Assembly (NCBI RefSeq): GCF_000768345.1
Contig: NZ_AVPS01000005.1
Span: forward strand, 248,001-312,000
Source of the DNA: Lysobacter concretionis Ko07 = DSM 16239
GTDB taxonomy: Bacteria > Pseudomonadota > Gammaproteobacteria > Xanthomonadales > Xanthomonadaceae
Direction: 5' to 3'
DNA length: 64,000 bases
Positions 24,987-34,500 of the stretch are shown here, in pieces (within the stretch, counting starts at the first letter, position 1; each line of letters starts with the position of its first letter). The notes under the pieces are model-generated. The model did no database searches and was not told where the DNA came from. It saw only the letters and a program-made list of their open reading frames with translations. Made by a program: the position numbers and the translations under genes.

Positions 24987-26132
24987 TCAGAACCGGTAGA
25001 TCGCCGCCAGCCCCGTCGTCGTCGGCATGCGCGGGCCGGGGACCACCACGACCTGGCCGCCGTTCGACAGCACGACCTCGGCGATGTCGTCAAGCAGGTC
25101 GGCATCGCGCTCACCGGCACCGGCAAACTCCACCGCGCCGTCGCTGGTGTCCATCCGGCCGAACACCTGCCGGTCGGCCTCCACCAGCAAGGTGGACACC
25201 CGGCCGGACACCGCGCTGCGCGCCACCTGGGCGATATCGTCGTTGGCCAACCAGCGCGCCCGGGCGGCGTGGAACATGTCGACCAGGCCTGCCAGGCGCT
25301 CCAGGTATCGGGGTTCCATGACCTGCCAGGCACGCTCGCGGAGCGTCTCCAGGCTCATCGCATCGGCATGGGTGTCGATCCCCTGCGGCAGAAGGAAGGC
25401 ATTGTGGCTGAGCTTGCGGAACATGCTCTGGTGCTCCGGCAACGCGGCCAGCATCAGCGGCAGGCGCGACGGGCGGGAGAACTGTTCGGCCACCGCACGG
25501 TCCACCGCGCGGAAAAACTGCTCGGTATCGGCATCGACCAGGCTGCCCTTCTCGACCTGGCCATCGCGCACGCCGGCCGCCGACGCTGACGCTCCGCGCG
25601 ACCACACCGCCGGACGCCCGCGCAAGGGGTCTTCACCCAGCACAGCCTGCAAGGTGGCGGGAAAATCATCGCCGGCCTCGAAAGGATCCAGCGCGTCGCG
25701 GTTGCCCACGAACAGCTTGGCCGTGTGCCGGTTGATCGCCAGCACCTGGTAGCGGTCGGCCGACTGCACGATCCGCAGCAATGGCTTGATGTGGAAACTG
25801 TCGGCGACGATGGCCAACTCGGTTACCGGCCGCTGCAGGCGGTACACCCGGAACAGCGTCGGCGATGCCAGCACGGCCAGGCCATCCAGCGTGTGGTTCC
25901 AGAAATTGCGCTCCTCGCCGAGCTTGCGCAGATTCGCCATCACCGGCTCGGGGTCTTGGCCGGGATAGCGCTCCCGCCACAACGCTTCGGCGGCCTTCAC
26001 CAGATTGCCGAAACGGATCCCGTCCTGGCCCTTGTCCGGGTGGCTGCGGTGGGTCGGCTGGTACAGCGACAGGCAAGGACCGACCGGATTATGGAAGACA
26101 TGATCGGCAAAGTCGTCGATAAGCGAATGCAT
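24987..26132 (-). CDS. Bacterial archaeo-eukaryotic release factor-like protein (baeRF family)
   Basis: 381 residues. Starts MHSLIDDFADHVFHNPVGPCLSLYQPTHRS, has a central VLASPTLFRVYRLQRPVTELAIVADSFHIKPLLRI segment and an eRF1-like middle (DRYQVLAINRHTAKLFVGNRD), then a C-terminal domain with STLLVEADRQVFGRMDTS and NGGQVVVVPGPRMP. This is the baeRF pattern, release-factor-1 homologues of bacteria proposed to act on stalled or alternative ribosomes. The GGQ catalytic loop is not apparent in the usual place, although NGGQ occurs near the C-terminus. ATG 26132 has CGAGG upstream. Role in translation remains unproven. Confidence 0.78.
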   Translation of the reverse strand: MHSLIDDFADHVFHNPVGPCLSLYQPTHRSHPDKGQDGIRFGNLVKAAEALWRERYPGQDPEPVMANLRKLGEERNFWNHTLDGLAVLASPTLFRVYRLQRPVTELAIVADSFHIKPLLRIVQSADRYQVLAINRHTAKLFVGNRDALDPFEAGDDFPATLQAVLGEDPLRGRPAVWSRGASASAAGVRDGQVEKGSLVDADTEQFFRAVDRAVAEQFSRPSRLPLMLAALPEHQSMFRKLSHNAFLLPQGIDTHADAMSLETLRERAWQVMEPRYLERLAGLVDMFHAARARWLANDDIAQVARSAVSGRVSTLLVEADRQVFGRMDTSDGAVEFAGAGERDADLLDDIAEVVLSNGGQVVVVPGPRMPTTTGLAAIYRF

Positions 26133-26420
26133 CAGGCACCTCGTTTTGATCAAGGAAATCCGGACGCAGGACGTCCGGAGTCAGTGGAGAAGATGGGTCC
26201 AACCTATTGAAAAACAAGTAGAAGATGATTGTACGGTAGACGGGGTGAAGGAAGTTTCGAGCCCTGCAGGCAATCGCGCCGGGGCATCCATTGCGGTCTT
26301 GCGAGTCAGTCAACGCCACCGGCCCCTCGGCGAGGTCACACAAATTTGACGGCGGTCGGCGCTGAGTGGGACATACCGCAGACGCAATGGTTGCGTGCGC
26401 GGCCGTCCCTGGAGATCGTC

Positions 26421-27113
26421 ATGAAGCCCATATTCACCGCACTGGCGGCGTCACTCGCACTGCTGGCTGGCGCGTGCACCGCCCAAACCCCCACCGAACC
26501 CACGGCGCAGGCTCCGGTTGCACCGGCTACCCAACCCAGTGAGCAGGCCGCCCCAGCCGAGCCCACCGCAACCCCGGCCGCCCCCAAACTGCAGGCCGAC
26601 ATGCGTGCCTTGTGGCGCGGCCATATCGACAAGACCCGCGCCTATGCAATGGCGGTCAAGGACGGCAACCAGAGCGAGGCCGATGCGGCCGCCAACGATG
26701 TCGTGACCAATGCCAAGGCGATATCGGCCGCGGTGGCGAGCTTTTACGGCGATGCCGGTGGCGCCGAGATGTTGCGCCTGCTGAGCGGCCACTGGACGGG
26801 CGTGAAAGAGATGACCGATGCCGCCAGCAAGGGCGACGCCGCCGGCGTGCAGAAGGGCATGGACGATGCGATTGCCAATGCCGGTGAGATCGCCAAGTTC
26901 CTCGCCAGCGCGAACCCGAACCTGCCCGAGGACACCGTCAACGGCCTGATGGTCGCCCACGTCGAACATCACCATGCGCAGATCACCCAGATCATGGCTG
27001 GCGACACGGCCGCCGAAGCCGATACCTGGGCCGCAATGCAGGCGCACATGGACGTGATTTCCGATGCGCTCGCAGCGGCAATCGCCAAGCAGTTCCCGGA
27101 CAAGGCTTCCTGA
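26421..27113 (+). CDS. Exported four-helix protein, LWxxHxxxTRxY family of unknown function
   Basis: 230 residues. Signal with lipobox-like LLAGAC (Cys about 19), then a Thr/Pro/Ala linker (PTEPTAQAPVAPATQ) and a helical domain: LWRGHIDKTRAYAMAVKDGN, FYGDAGGAEMLRLLSGHWTG, ANAGEIAKFLASANPNL and VEHHHAQITQI. The LW-H-TR-Y and FYGD-GG-LL-HW pattern is that of a small helical family known mainly in Bacillus, Clostridium and archaea, often mislabelled and with unknown function. The His-rich VEHHHAQ patch could bind metal. The ATG at 26421 follows GGAGA. It stands alone, convergent with YajD. Confidence 0.75.
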   Translation: MKPIFTALAASLALLAGACTAQTPTEPTAQAPVAPATQPSEQAAPAEPTATPAAPKLQADMRALWRGHIDKTRAYAMAVKDGNQSEADAAANDVVTNAKAISAAVASFYGDAGGAEMLRLLSGHWTGVKEMTDAASKGDAAGVQKGMDDAIANAGEIAKFLASANPNLPEDTVNGLMVAHVEHHHAQITQIMAGDTAAEADTWAAMQAHMDVISDALAAAIAKQFPDKAS

Positions 27114-27154
27114 GCGCGGCGGCTGATCGATGCTGGCCGCCCAGCGGCCCGCAT

Positions 27155-27532
27155 CTATTCGCGCTTCAGCAACGACTTGAGGTTCGCAAACGGATTGCCG
27201 GTGGCGGCGGCTGGCTTGTCCTCGGCATCCAGGGCACTGCCACCGGTGTAATCCACGTAACGCGAATGCTCGTTGTCGTGGCAATACAGGCACAGCAACT
27301 CCCAGTTGCTGCCATCCGGCGGGTTGTAGTCGTGGTCGTGGTTGCGGTGGTGCACCGTCAGTTCCGACAGGTTGGCGCGGGTGAACTCCCGCGCACACCG
27401 CCCGCAGATCCACGGGTACATCTTCAGCGCCCGCTCGCGATATCCCTTTTCACGCTGCGCGGCATCGCGCCGGGCCTGCGCGACGATGCGGTCGAGCACC
27501 TCGCTGGAAGGGGTGGTTTTCTTGTTCGACAT
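27155..27532 (-). CDS. yajD: YajD-type HNH nuclease family protein
   Basis: 125 residues. Zinc-finger HNH nuclease domain: CGRCAREF with CxxC, then VHHRNHDHDYNPPDGSNWELLCLYCHDNEHSR, giving the beta-beta-alpha His-Asn-His and second CxxC. This matches E. coli YajD. HNH domains cut DNA; the cellular target of YajD is unknown. The basic, charged N-terminus (VLDRIVAQARRDAAQREKGYR) is typical. The ATG at 27532 was chosen over an open frame to 27646. Divergent from the YgjP-like gene. Confidence 0.9.
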   Translation of the reverse strand: MSNKKTTPSSEVLDRIVAQARRDAAQREKGYRERALKMYPWICGRCAREFTRANLSELTVHHRNHDHDYNPPDGSNWELLCLYCHDNEHSRYVDYTGGSALDAEDKPAAATGNPFANLKSLLKRE

Positions 27533-27597
27533 CGGGATCCGCACGGGTGCCATCGGTGCGCAGACTCTAGCGCAAAGACTGCCGTATCGTGCCCGCC

Positions 27598-28119
27598 ATG
27601 ACCACGTTGAAATATCTGGCCGGCTACAACGAAAACGTTCTCGCACAGGTCCGCGAACTGATCGCCCGCGACCGCCTCGGCGACTGGCTGCGCACCCGGT
27701 ACGACCAGCCGCACAGCGTGCGCAACGACAATGCGCTGTACGAATACACCGTCGCCATGAAGGACCGCTACCTGCGCAAGACCGGACCGCTCAACAAGGT
27801 GGTGTTCGACAACAGGCTGCAGGTGGTGCGCCATGCGCTGGGCACGCACACTACGGTGTCGCGCGTGCAAGGCAGCAGGCTGAAGGCGAGCCGCGAAATC
27901 CGCATAGCCACGGTGTTCCGCGACGCGCCCGCGGAGTTTCTCAGGATGATCGTGGCGCACGAACTGGCGCACCTGAAAGAGCACGACCACAACAAGCCCT
28001 TCTACCAGCTGTGCACCCACATGGTGCCCGACTACCACCAGCTGGAATTCGACCTGCGCCTGTACCTGACGCACCTGGATTGCGCGCGGATGTCAGCGCC
28101 TGCGCCCGACCGCGATTGA
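27598..28119 (+). CDS. YgjP-like M48/DUF45 metallopeptidase domain protein
   Basis: 173 residues with the zinc motif HELAHLKEHDHNKPFYQL: HExxH plus a third His. The pattern is that of the YgjP/SprT/WLM-type gluzincins (DUF45). The N-terminal part (YLAGYNENVLAQVRELIARDRLGDWL) is helical. Members include SprT-like proteases; the substrate is unknown. The ATG at 27598 is preferred over a GTG at 27589. It is divergent from yajD, with 65 bases between. Confidence 0.88.
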   Translation: MTTLKYLAGYNENVLAQVRELIARDRLGDWLRTRYDQPHSVRNDNALYEYTVAMKDRYLRKTGPLNKVVFDNRLQVVRHALGTHTTVSRVQGSRLKASREIRIATVFRDAPAEFLRMIVAHELAHLKEHDHNKPFYQLCTHMVPDYHQLEFDLRLYLTHLDCARMSAPAPDRD

Positions 28120-28137
28120 CTTGGCCGGACGGCGGAG

Positions 28138-28860
28138 TCAGCCGTCCAGTTCCGGGTAATGGCGGAAGATCCCGCTTTCGTTGAATGGCAACCGCCGCGC
28201 GGAATCCAGATAGGCGGCGATGTTCGGGAGCCTCGCCACCGCCGCGGACAATTCGACGACGTTCGGCACTTCTTTCTCGATCCGCCTCATGGCCTTCGGA
28301 AACGCGTAGCGCAACCCCGTCACCAGCTGGAACACCGACAGGTCGACGTAGGACAGGCGCGCGCCCACCAGATGCCGGGGGCCTTTGGGATTGCCCGCCA
28401 GCACACGCTCGAAATAGCCCAGGTACCTTGGGATGCGCTCCTCGCGGAACGCCTTCGCGCGCCGACGCGCCTCGGGCTTCTGCTGTTCGTAATATTCCCC
28501 CGGCCCCAGCGGGTGGTGCGAGTCATGCGCTTCGGCCACCACGTCGGTGATGGTGAGCTGCAGCTGATGCGTCCAGAGCGCGTCCGCCTCGTTCGCCGCC
28601 ACCAGTTTCAGACGCGGGCCGAGAAACTGCAGGATGTTGGCGACCTGCGCCACCACCACCCGGCCCGCCCGGAGAAACGGCGGAGCGAACGGCGGGCGCT
28701 CGGCACGCTCATCGTCGAGGAAGCGCTCCACCGCTTCCACGCCACCGGCGGCCTCGTCGTTGCCGACGTCCACATAGTCCGCGCCGGCCTGCTCCAGCGC
28801 GAGGCGGACAAACTCGCCACGCCCCGGAATGCCGGGCCAGTAATAGAGTTCGTAACGCAT
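28138..28860 (-). CDS. Glutathione S-transferase family protein
   Basis: 240 residues. Thioredoxin-fold N-domain MRYELYYWPGIPGRGEFVRLALEQAGA (Tyr/Ser GSH-activating region and PGRGE), a longer inserted stretch, and an all-helical C-domain (PRHLVGARLSYVDLSVFQLVTGLRYAFP). Resembles the nematode-type/beta-like GST group that includes MGST-unrelated prostaglandin-D synthase-like enzymes. Uses GSH for conjugation or peroxide reduction in the cytosol. The ATG at 28860 has GGAGAG upstream. Convergent with the YgjP-like gene. Confidence 0.88.
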   Translation of the reverse strand: MRYELYYWPGIPGRGEFVRLALEQAGADYVDVGNDEAAGGVEAVERFLDDERAERPPFAPPFLRAGRVVVAQVANILQFLGPRLKLVAANEADALWTHQLQLTITDVVAEAHDSHHPLGPGEYYEQQKPEARRRAKAFREERIPRYLGYFERVLAGNPKGPRHLVGARLSYVDLSVFQLVTGLRYAFPKAMRRIEKEVPNVVELSAAVARLPNIAAYLDSARRLPFNESGIFRHYPELDG

Positions 28861-28963
28861 CACGCTCTCCATTCGTCCGCAGGTTCCGAACCATGCGCGT
28901 GAGGGAGTGTTCCGGCAATGAAAACCGCTTGGCGTGCGGGAAAAAAAGTTGGCTGGACCTTGG

Positions 28964-29275
28964 CTAGAACCGGATTTTCCCGGTCAGCATCTCCCACCAC
29001 ATGCGCCAATCGCCACGCAGACTCAGCAACGGATATTGGAAAGTGGCCGGGCGGTTGCGCTCGAAAAAGAAATGACCCACCCAGGCGAAGGCGTAGGCCT
29101 GCACCAGCGCCACCGCGATCAGCCACCACCACTGGGTGATGAAGGCCGCAATCAGCAGCACCACCACCATGCTCGTACCGACGAAATGCAGCCTGCGCGA
29201 GGTGCGGTTGGCATGCTCGCCCAGATAGAACGGGTAGAACTCGCGGAACGTCCGGTAAACCTTTTCTTCCTTCAC
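28964..29275 (-). CDS. DUF962 / Mpo1-like membrane protein
   Basis: 103 residues. MKEEKVYRTFREFYPFYLGEHANRTSRRLHFVGT at the N-terminus, two membrane helices, FVGHFFFERNRPATFQYPLLSL-type loop (Phe-rich, His-containing) and a C-terminal GDWRMWWEMLTG. This is the YGL010w/Mpo1 (DUF962) pattern; yeast Mpo1 is an Fe2+-dependent dioxygenase for 2-hydroxy fatty acids. A GTG start at 29275 follows GGGGGAAGG. Bacterial members are shorter; activity unproven. Confidence 0.87.
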   Translation of the reverse strand: MKEEKVYRTFREFYPFYLGEHANRTSRRLHFVGTSMVVVLLIAAFITQWWWLIAVALVQAYAFAWVGHFFFERNRPATFQYPLLSLRGDWRMWWEMLTGKIRF

Positions 29276-29506
29276 GAACCTTCCCCCAATGGCTGTCGCG
29301 CCGTGGTTGAATCCCCGGCCTTCCAGGATGGATCACGTCAAAATAACCCGTTCCCGACAGGATCGGTCGAAACTGGTCATGCTGCAAAATGGCGTCGACC
29401 TGCCCCACCGCCACGACCTTGCGGAACGGGTCGATCATCAGCGCTTACGCCATCGTCTACGCGACCGATCTTCGACAAAGCCGCACTCGATATCCGGGAA
29501 GCCTCC

Positions 29507-30352
29507 ATGCCGTCACCCACTATGCCGTCACCGATCATGCCGTCATCCGCCACTGCCATGCCGACGCTGTACATCCCGCACGGCGCCGGCCCGTGTTTTT
29601 TCATGAACTGGAACCCGGCCGATGCCTGGGACCGGATGGCGGACTTCCTCAAGGGCGTTGCCGCCACCCTGCCGCAGCGGCCGCGCGCCATCGTCGTGGT
29701 CTCGGCGCATTGGCTCGAGCCGGAGTTCACTGTCACCAGCTCGCCGCAACCGGAATTGATCTACGACTATTACGGCTTTCCGCCGCATACCTACGAGTTG
29801 CGCTACGACGCCTCCGGCAGCCCGATGCTGGCGACGCGCATCACCGACCTGCTCGGCCAGGCGCGGATCGCCGCAGGGCAGGATACGGGGCGCGGCTTCG
29901 ACCACGGCATGTTCATTCCGCTGAAGTTGATGTTTCCCGACGCCGACATCCCGGTGGTGCAGCTGTCACTGCGTGCCGATCTGGACCCCACGGCCCACCT
30001 GGACGCGGGCCAGGCGTTGGAGCCGTTGCGCGACGAAGGCGTGCTGATCATCGGCAGCGGCATGAGCTTCCACAACATGCGCGGTTTCGGCGATCCGCGC
30101 TTCGGCCCGGTATCCGACGAGTTCGACCGCTGGCTGACCGGGGCGGTCGAGGCTCCACCCGCTCAACGCCACGCCGCCCTGCAGCAGTGGGCACAGGCAA
30201 CCCCCGCCGCCCGCCTGTCGCATCCGCCACGGGCCGAAGAACACCTGATTCCGCTGATGGTCGCCGCCGGGGCCGCGAGCAACGGTGCCGGCCGACGCGT
30301 GTTCTCCGACCGCGTGCTGGAAACCACCGTGTCGGCGTATCGATTCGATTGA
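29507..30352 (+). CDS. LigB-superfamily extradiol ring-cleavage dioxygenase (DODA/YgiD type)
   Basis: 281 residues. Metal-linked His: His25 in TLYIPHGAGPCFF, His68 in VVVSAHWLEPEF, His133 in FDHGMFIPLKLMFP and His189 in GSGMSFHNMRGF. This is the pattern of 4,5-DOPA extradiol dioxygenase (YgiD), a non-haem iron enzyme that opens catechols. YgiD homologues are found alone; physiological substrate unknown. The start (29507) is one of three close ATGs (29507, 29522, 29558), within a repeated ATGCCGTCA element; 29558 gives the family N-terminus. Confidence 0.86.
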   Translation: MPSPTMPSPIMPSSATAMPTLYIPHGAGPCFFMNWNPADAWDRMADFLKGVAATLPQRPRAIVVVSAHWLEPEFTVTSSPQPELIYDYYGFPPHTYELRYDASGSPMLATRITDLLGQARIAAGQDTGRGFDHGMFIPLKLMFPDADIPVVQLSLRADLDPTAHLDAGQALEPLRDEGVLIIGSGMSFHNMRGFGDPRFGPVSDEFDRWLTGAVEAPPAQRHAALQQWAQATPAARLSHPPRAEEHLIPLMVAAGAASNGAGRRVFSDRVLETTVSAYRFD

Positions 30353-30460
30353 GCTTGTCCGGCGGATGCACCCGCACGCGGGGCGGATAAGCCGGGCGAC
30401 CGGCTATCCTTCGCAGTTCCGATGCGCTGTCATCTCCACTTCAACGGATCGCTCGACCAG

Positions 30461-31081
30461 ATGAAAGACCAACTGCCGCAATGGGTACAGCAATGGCTGG
30501 ATGTGATCCTGCCGCTGGGCCAGATTGCGTTGATCGTGCTCGCGGCATGGCTGCTGCGGGCCCTGGGACGGCGCCTGATCAAGCGGGTGAGCCTGCGCTA
30601 CAACCTGCTGCCGCAAATGACGGTCGGCAGCCGACGGGTGCTGGGTTTCCTGATCTATTTCTCGGCGCTGCTGCTGATACTGGAGCGCCTGGGCGTGTCC
30701 GGAACGGTGCTGTGGACGGCGTTCACCGGATTCGCGGCGGTGGGCGCGGTGGCGTTCTTCGCTGCCTGGAGCGTGCTGTCCAACATCTTCTGCACCGCAC
30801 TGATCCTCACCACCCGGCCGTTCCGCCTGAACGACCACATCGAAGTGCTGGAAAGCGGTGACAAGCCCGGGCTGAAGGGTCGCGTGGTCGACATCAACCT
30901 TGTCTACACCACCTTGCAGGAAACCATCGATGGCGCCGCGGCCTCGGTGCTGCAGATTCCCAACAACCAGTTTTTCCAGCGCACTGTCCGCCGCCACCTG
31001 CGGCCTTACGGGAGCGAGAACCCGACGGCCATCATCACGCCGGCGCCGCCGTCCCTTGATGTGCTGACCGACCGCGATTGA
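30461..31081 (+). CDS. Small mechanosensitive ion channel, MscS family
   Basis: 206 residues with three hydrophobic helices. The third (GFAAVGAVAFFAAWSVLSNIFC) is the glycine/alanine-rich pore helix, and the following RPFRLNDHIEVLESG ... GRVVDINLVYTTLQE ... QIPNNQFFQ is the MscS beta-domain. It lacks most of the C-terminal cage, so it is one of the minimal family members. It would open under membrane tension during osmotic downshock. The start (30461) could instead be the ATG at 30422. Confidence 0.88.
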   Translation: MKDQLPQWVQQWLDVILPLGQIALIVLAAWLLRALGRRLIKRVSLRYNLLPQMTVGSRRVLGFLIYFSALLLILERLGVSGTVLWTAFTGFAAVGAVAFFAAWSVLSNIFCTALILTTRPFRLNDHIEVLESGDKPGLKGRVVDINLVYTTLQETIDGAAASVLQIPNNQFFQRTVRRHLRPYGSENPTAIITPAPPSLDVLTDRD

Positions 31082-31117
31082 CCTCCCGTGGATCGGTCGC
31101 GCAGCTTGCGCCGGCAC

Positions 31118-31381
31118 TCAACGCAACTGGCTGTCCTTGCTGCCACGCCGGTTGTAACCGCTGCTGGCCTGCTCGCGGTCCTGCGCCTCCTGGCAGGGCA
31201 CGCACAGACGCACGCCCGGCATCGCGGCACGACGTGCTTCGGGAATAACGTCATCGCATTCCTCGCAGTGCGTCAGGCCGGGGCCTTTCGGCAGCTTGCT
31301 GCGCGCGCGTTTGATTGCATCCTCGACGGTCGCGTCGATCTGGTCCTGTACGGCGCCATCGCCGGCCCAGCCGGTTGCCAT
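31118..31381 (-). CDS. TraR/DksA-type C4 zinc-finger protein (YbiI-like)
   Basis: 87 residues: a helix (QDQIDATVEDAIKRARSKLP) followed by the C4 finger CEECDDVIPEARRAAMPGVRLCVPCQEAQD. Short TraR/YbiI proteins resemble the DksA tip and zinc finger and may bind RNA polymerase. This one lacks the long DksA coiled coil. The ATG at 31381 has GGAGG 7 bases upstream. Located after the MscS gene in convergent orientation. Confidence 0.88.
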   Translation of the reverse strand: MATGWAGDGAVQDQIDATVEDAIKRARSKLPKGPGLTHCEECDDVIPEARRAAMPGVRLCVPCQEAQDREQASSGYNRRGSKDSQLR

Positions 31382-31458
31382 GGGAGCCTCCGCATTGCCT
31401 GTCTGAAACACCTGCGAGCATAGCGCTTCGTACGTTTCCAGCCGGTTTACGCTCCTTC

Positions 31459-31493
31459 ACAACGACCCCGCGTGAAATGCGCGGGGTCGTTGT
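31459..31493. terminator. Perfect 14-bp hairpin downstream of the VWD lipoprotein gene
   Basis: ACAACGACCCCGCG pairs with CGCGGGGTCGTTGT around a 7-base loop, 14 bases beyond the stop of the minus-strand gene at 31508. There is no U-tract on either strand, so it could be a transcript-stabilising or Rho-cooperating structure. Confidence 0.5.
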
Positions 31494-31507
31494 CCGGCGG
31501 GCCAGCC

Positions 31508-34500
31508 TCAGGGGCTGCTGGCGGGCATCACGCTGATCGTCTCGCGGGCCAGCACCGTGTCACCCTGGTTCTGGACATAACGCACTTCATACGTTCCCGC
31601 TTCCGCTGGCAGCAGCAGTTGCAACGGGTTGCCTTTCCCGGTGCGGGTGTAGTTCTCGTACTTGCCGCCGGCCGTACCGGGCCTGGCCACCGAGATGTAG
31701 TCGTAGGGGTAATCCGGGCCGCTCCAGGCCAGCCTGATCGTGGAACCGGCCGCTGCCGTCGCGGGAATGTCCAGGCTCGCCGTGACGGCCGTGGTGGTGA
31801 TCATCGCGCGCGCGAGCACCGTGTCCCCCTGGTTCTGCACATAACGCACTTCATACGTTCCCGCCTCCGCCGGCAGCAGCAGCTGCAACGGATTGCCCTT
31901 CTCCGTGCGGGTGTAGTTCACGTACTTGCCATCGCCCGTACCGGGCGTGGCCACCGAGATGTAGTCGTAGGGATAGTCCGGACCGGTCCAGGCCAGCCTG
32001 AGCGTGGAACCGGCCGCTGCCGTCGCGGGAATGTCCAGGCTCGCCGTGACGGCCGTGGTGGTGATCGTTGCGCGCGCGAGCACCGTGTCACCCTGGTTCT
32101 GGACATAACGCACTTCATACGTTCCCGCTTCCGCGGGCAACAGCAGCTGCAACGGATTGCCTTTTTCGGTGCGGGTGTAGTTCACGTACTTGCCATCCCC
32201 CGTACCGGGCGTGGCCACCGAGATGTAGTCGTAGGGGTAATCCGGACCGGTCCAGGCCAGCCTGAGCGTGGAGCCGGCCACCGCCGTCGCCGGGATGTCC
32301 AGGCTCGCCTCGATGGCCGTGACGGTGATGGGCTGACGCGCGAGTACCTTGTGTGTCTTGTTGCTGACGTAACGCACCTCGTACTCGCCCGCCTGCGCGG
32401 GCAGCAGCAGCTGCAACGGATTGCCCTTCTCCGTGCGGGTGTAGTTCTCGTACTTGTCGTCGGCCGCACCAGGCCTGGCCACCGAGATGTGGTCGTACGG
32501 CTCGTCCGGACCGGTCCAGGCCACCCACACCGTGGAGCCGGCCGCGGCGGTTTCCGGCGCTTTCACGCTCGCGTCCAGCTCGACGACGATCGGCAGCATC
32601 AGCGTGGTATTGCCGGCGACGTTGACCTGTCCCTCAGCCCTCGCCCCGTCGGAGACCCGCTGCACGCTCACGTCATGCACGCCACCCGGCAACTTCACCT
32701 TGATGGAGCCGGCATCGGCGGCTTCGTGGAGAACCTCGCCGGTCGCACCATGACGGATGGTCCACGTCAGGCCCTGCCTGATGACCGGTCCATTGGCCTG
32801 ATCGGTCGCGCCGAGGGTCGTCTCTGCGCCGGCGCCCGCCATCGCGTCGGTCACGGTGTCGGTACCCGCGTTGCTCAACCCGGCCGTCGCGTCCGCCAGC
32901 ATGGCGCTGCGACGCGCGGACCACACGAAGGACATATCCCCGGAAACGGCATAGTCGAAGATGCACTCGTCGAGAAGCGCCTGTTCGGTGATCCCGGCCT
33001 CCCGGCACACTGCTTCGGCGCGAGCCAACGCCGCGGCCGACAAGCTCGAACGACTGACGTATTCATCCGGAAACGTCAAATCGCTGAACGTTGCGGTGGA
33101 CTCCCCGGCGCCGTAGGGAAACAGCGACTCCTCATCGCTGACGCGCCATGACGGCACGAACCGCTGATAGACATCGATGTCGCCGACCGGCTGCGCCAGC
33201 AAGTGGCCGTCCCGGGTCTGCATGTCGTCATCGGCATCGCCATTGTGGTTGCCGAACATGCCGACTGCTTCGACACCATCCGCCAGCTCCAGCGTGAGAT
33301 CGATGGATTCCCGGGCCGGATTGCTTGCGGTGATCCGATGGCCGTCGGCCGTCACGACTTGCACGGCGCGATGGAACTGCGCGAGCGTCCCGGTACCTAG
33401 GTCCATCTCTTCACCGCGTTGCTTGAGCGCCACCGGCTCCCCATCCACCCAGGCGCGCAGACGGCGATCGCTTGCATCGAGGACAACCCGGACACCGTCA
33501 ACGTCCATGGCAACGGCGGTCACGATCGACACGGTGCGGGACGTTCCCAACGGCGCAGTGCGGAACTGGACTTCCAGCTTGGGCGTGCGCACACCGACGA
33601 ACTCCCCGACGGCCTGCATCGACAGCCTCGCGCCGTCGAACGTGGTGACATGCGGGTCGCCACGAACCTTGCCGCATCGGGAACCTTTACAGCGGGTGGG
33701 TTGCGGCCAGGGAGTGGGATCCGTGCAGCCACCCAGGTTGCAGTTGATCAAGTTGTTGCTGCTGGCTGCGCCGCCACCGAATTTCTGGAAAAACTTGCGG
33801 ACACACCGCAGACCGCCCCGGCAACCCTGCACACCCTTGCGGAAGCCATCCATCATCGGGTCGGCCTTGGCAGGCGTGCGCATCCGGGTAGAGCCGCGTA
33901 CTGCGGTGCCCGGCGTCCCCTCGTAGACCAGCGCCACGGGCTGACCGTCAATGACTTCACCGTAGTACTGGACGCGGTCTTCGGCCATCCGGTGCCCGAG
34001 CACCTCCAGGCTGGTCGCGCCTGCCGGCGTGGATCCGGGCAACGTCTGCAGGAACGCGAAGTCAACGCTCAACGGGTCGCCGGGCGTCAACAGTTTGTCT
34101 AGGAACGTCAGGTCGATCTCGACACTGTCATCCAGCCCGATCGGTGTCTGGACATTGGCGTGCGGGGTCGCCAGGACGGCGAACCCATCGCCCTCCGGGG
34201 TGCGAAGGATCCCGGCAACGACATCGACATCCTGGCGCCGGACACCGTCGTGGCCGGACAGCCACGGACGCAGTTCCGGGTAGGCATGGAATTCGCCGCC
34301 GTGGGGCAGCGGGACGGCCGGATCGGGCTCGCCGGGCAGATTGGCCAGAATCTCGTCAATCAGCTCGACCCGCACACCGGCCGCGTCGAAGGTCGACACC
34401 CGCTCATACAGCCACAGGTCCTGGGTCCAACGGCTGGACGCGTCCGGTGCGGCAGGTACCGTCGCAGCGGACGGCTGCGCCTCGGGCGTTCCTGCGTTTT

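Noticed and set aside
26346-26359. TTGACGGCGGTCGG upstream of the helical lipoprotein gene, resembling an FNR/Dnr half palindrome
   Set aside because: Only the left half and GTC of the right half match; right arm GTCGG differs at two positions and no -10 fits, so it is a chance match.
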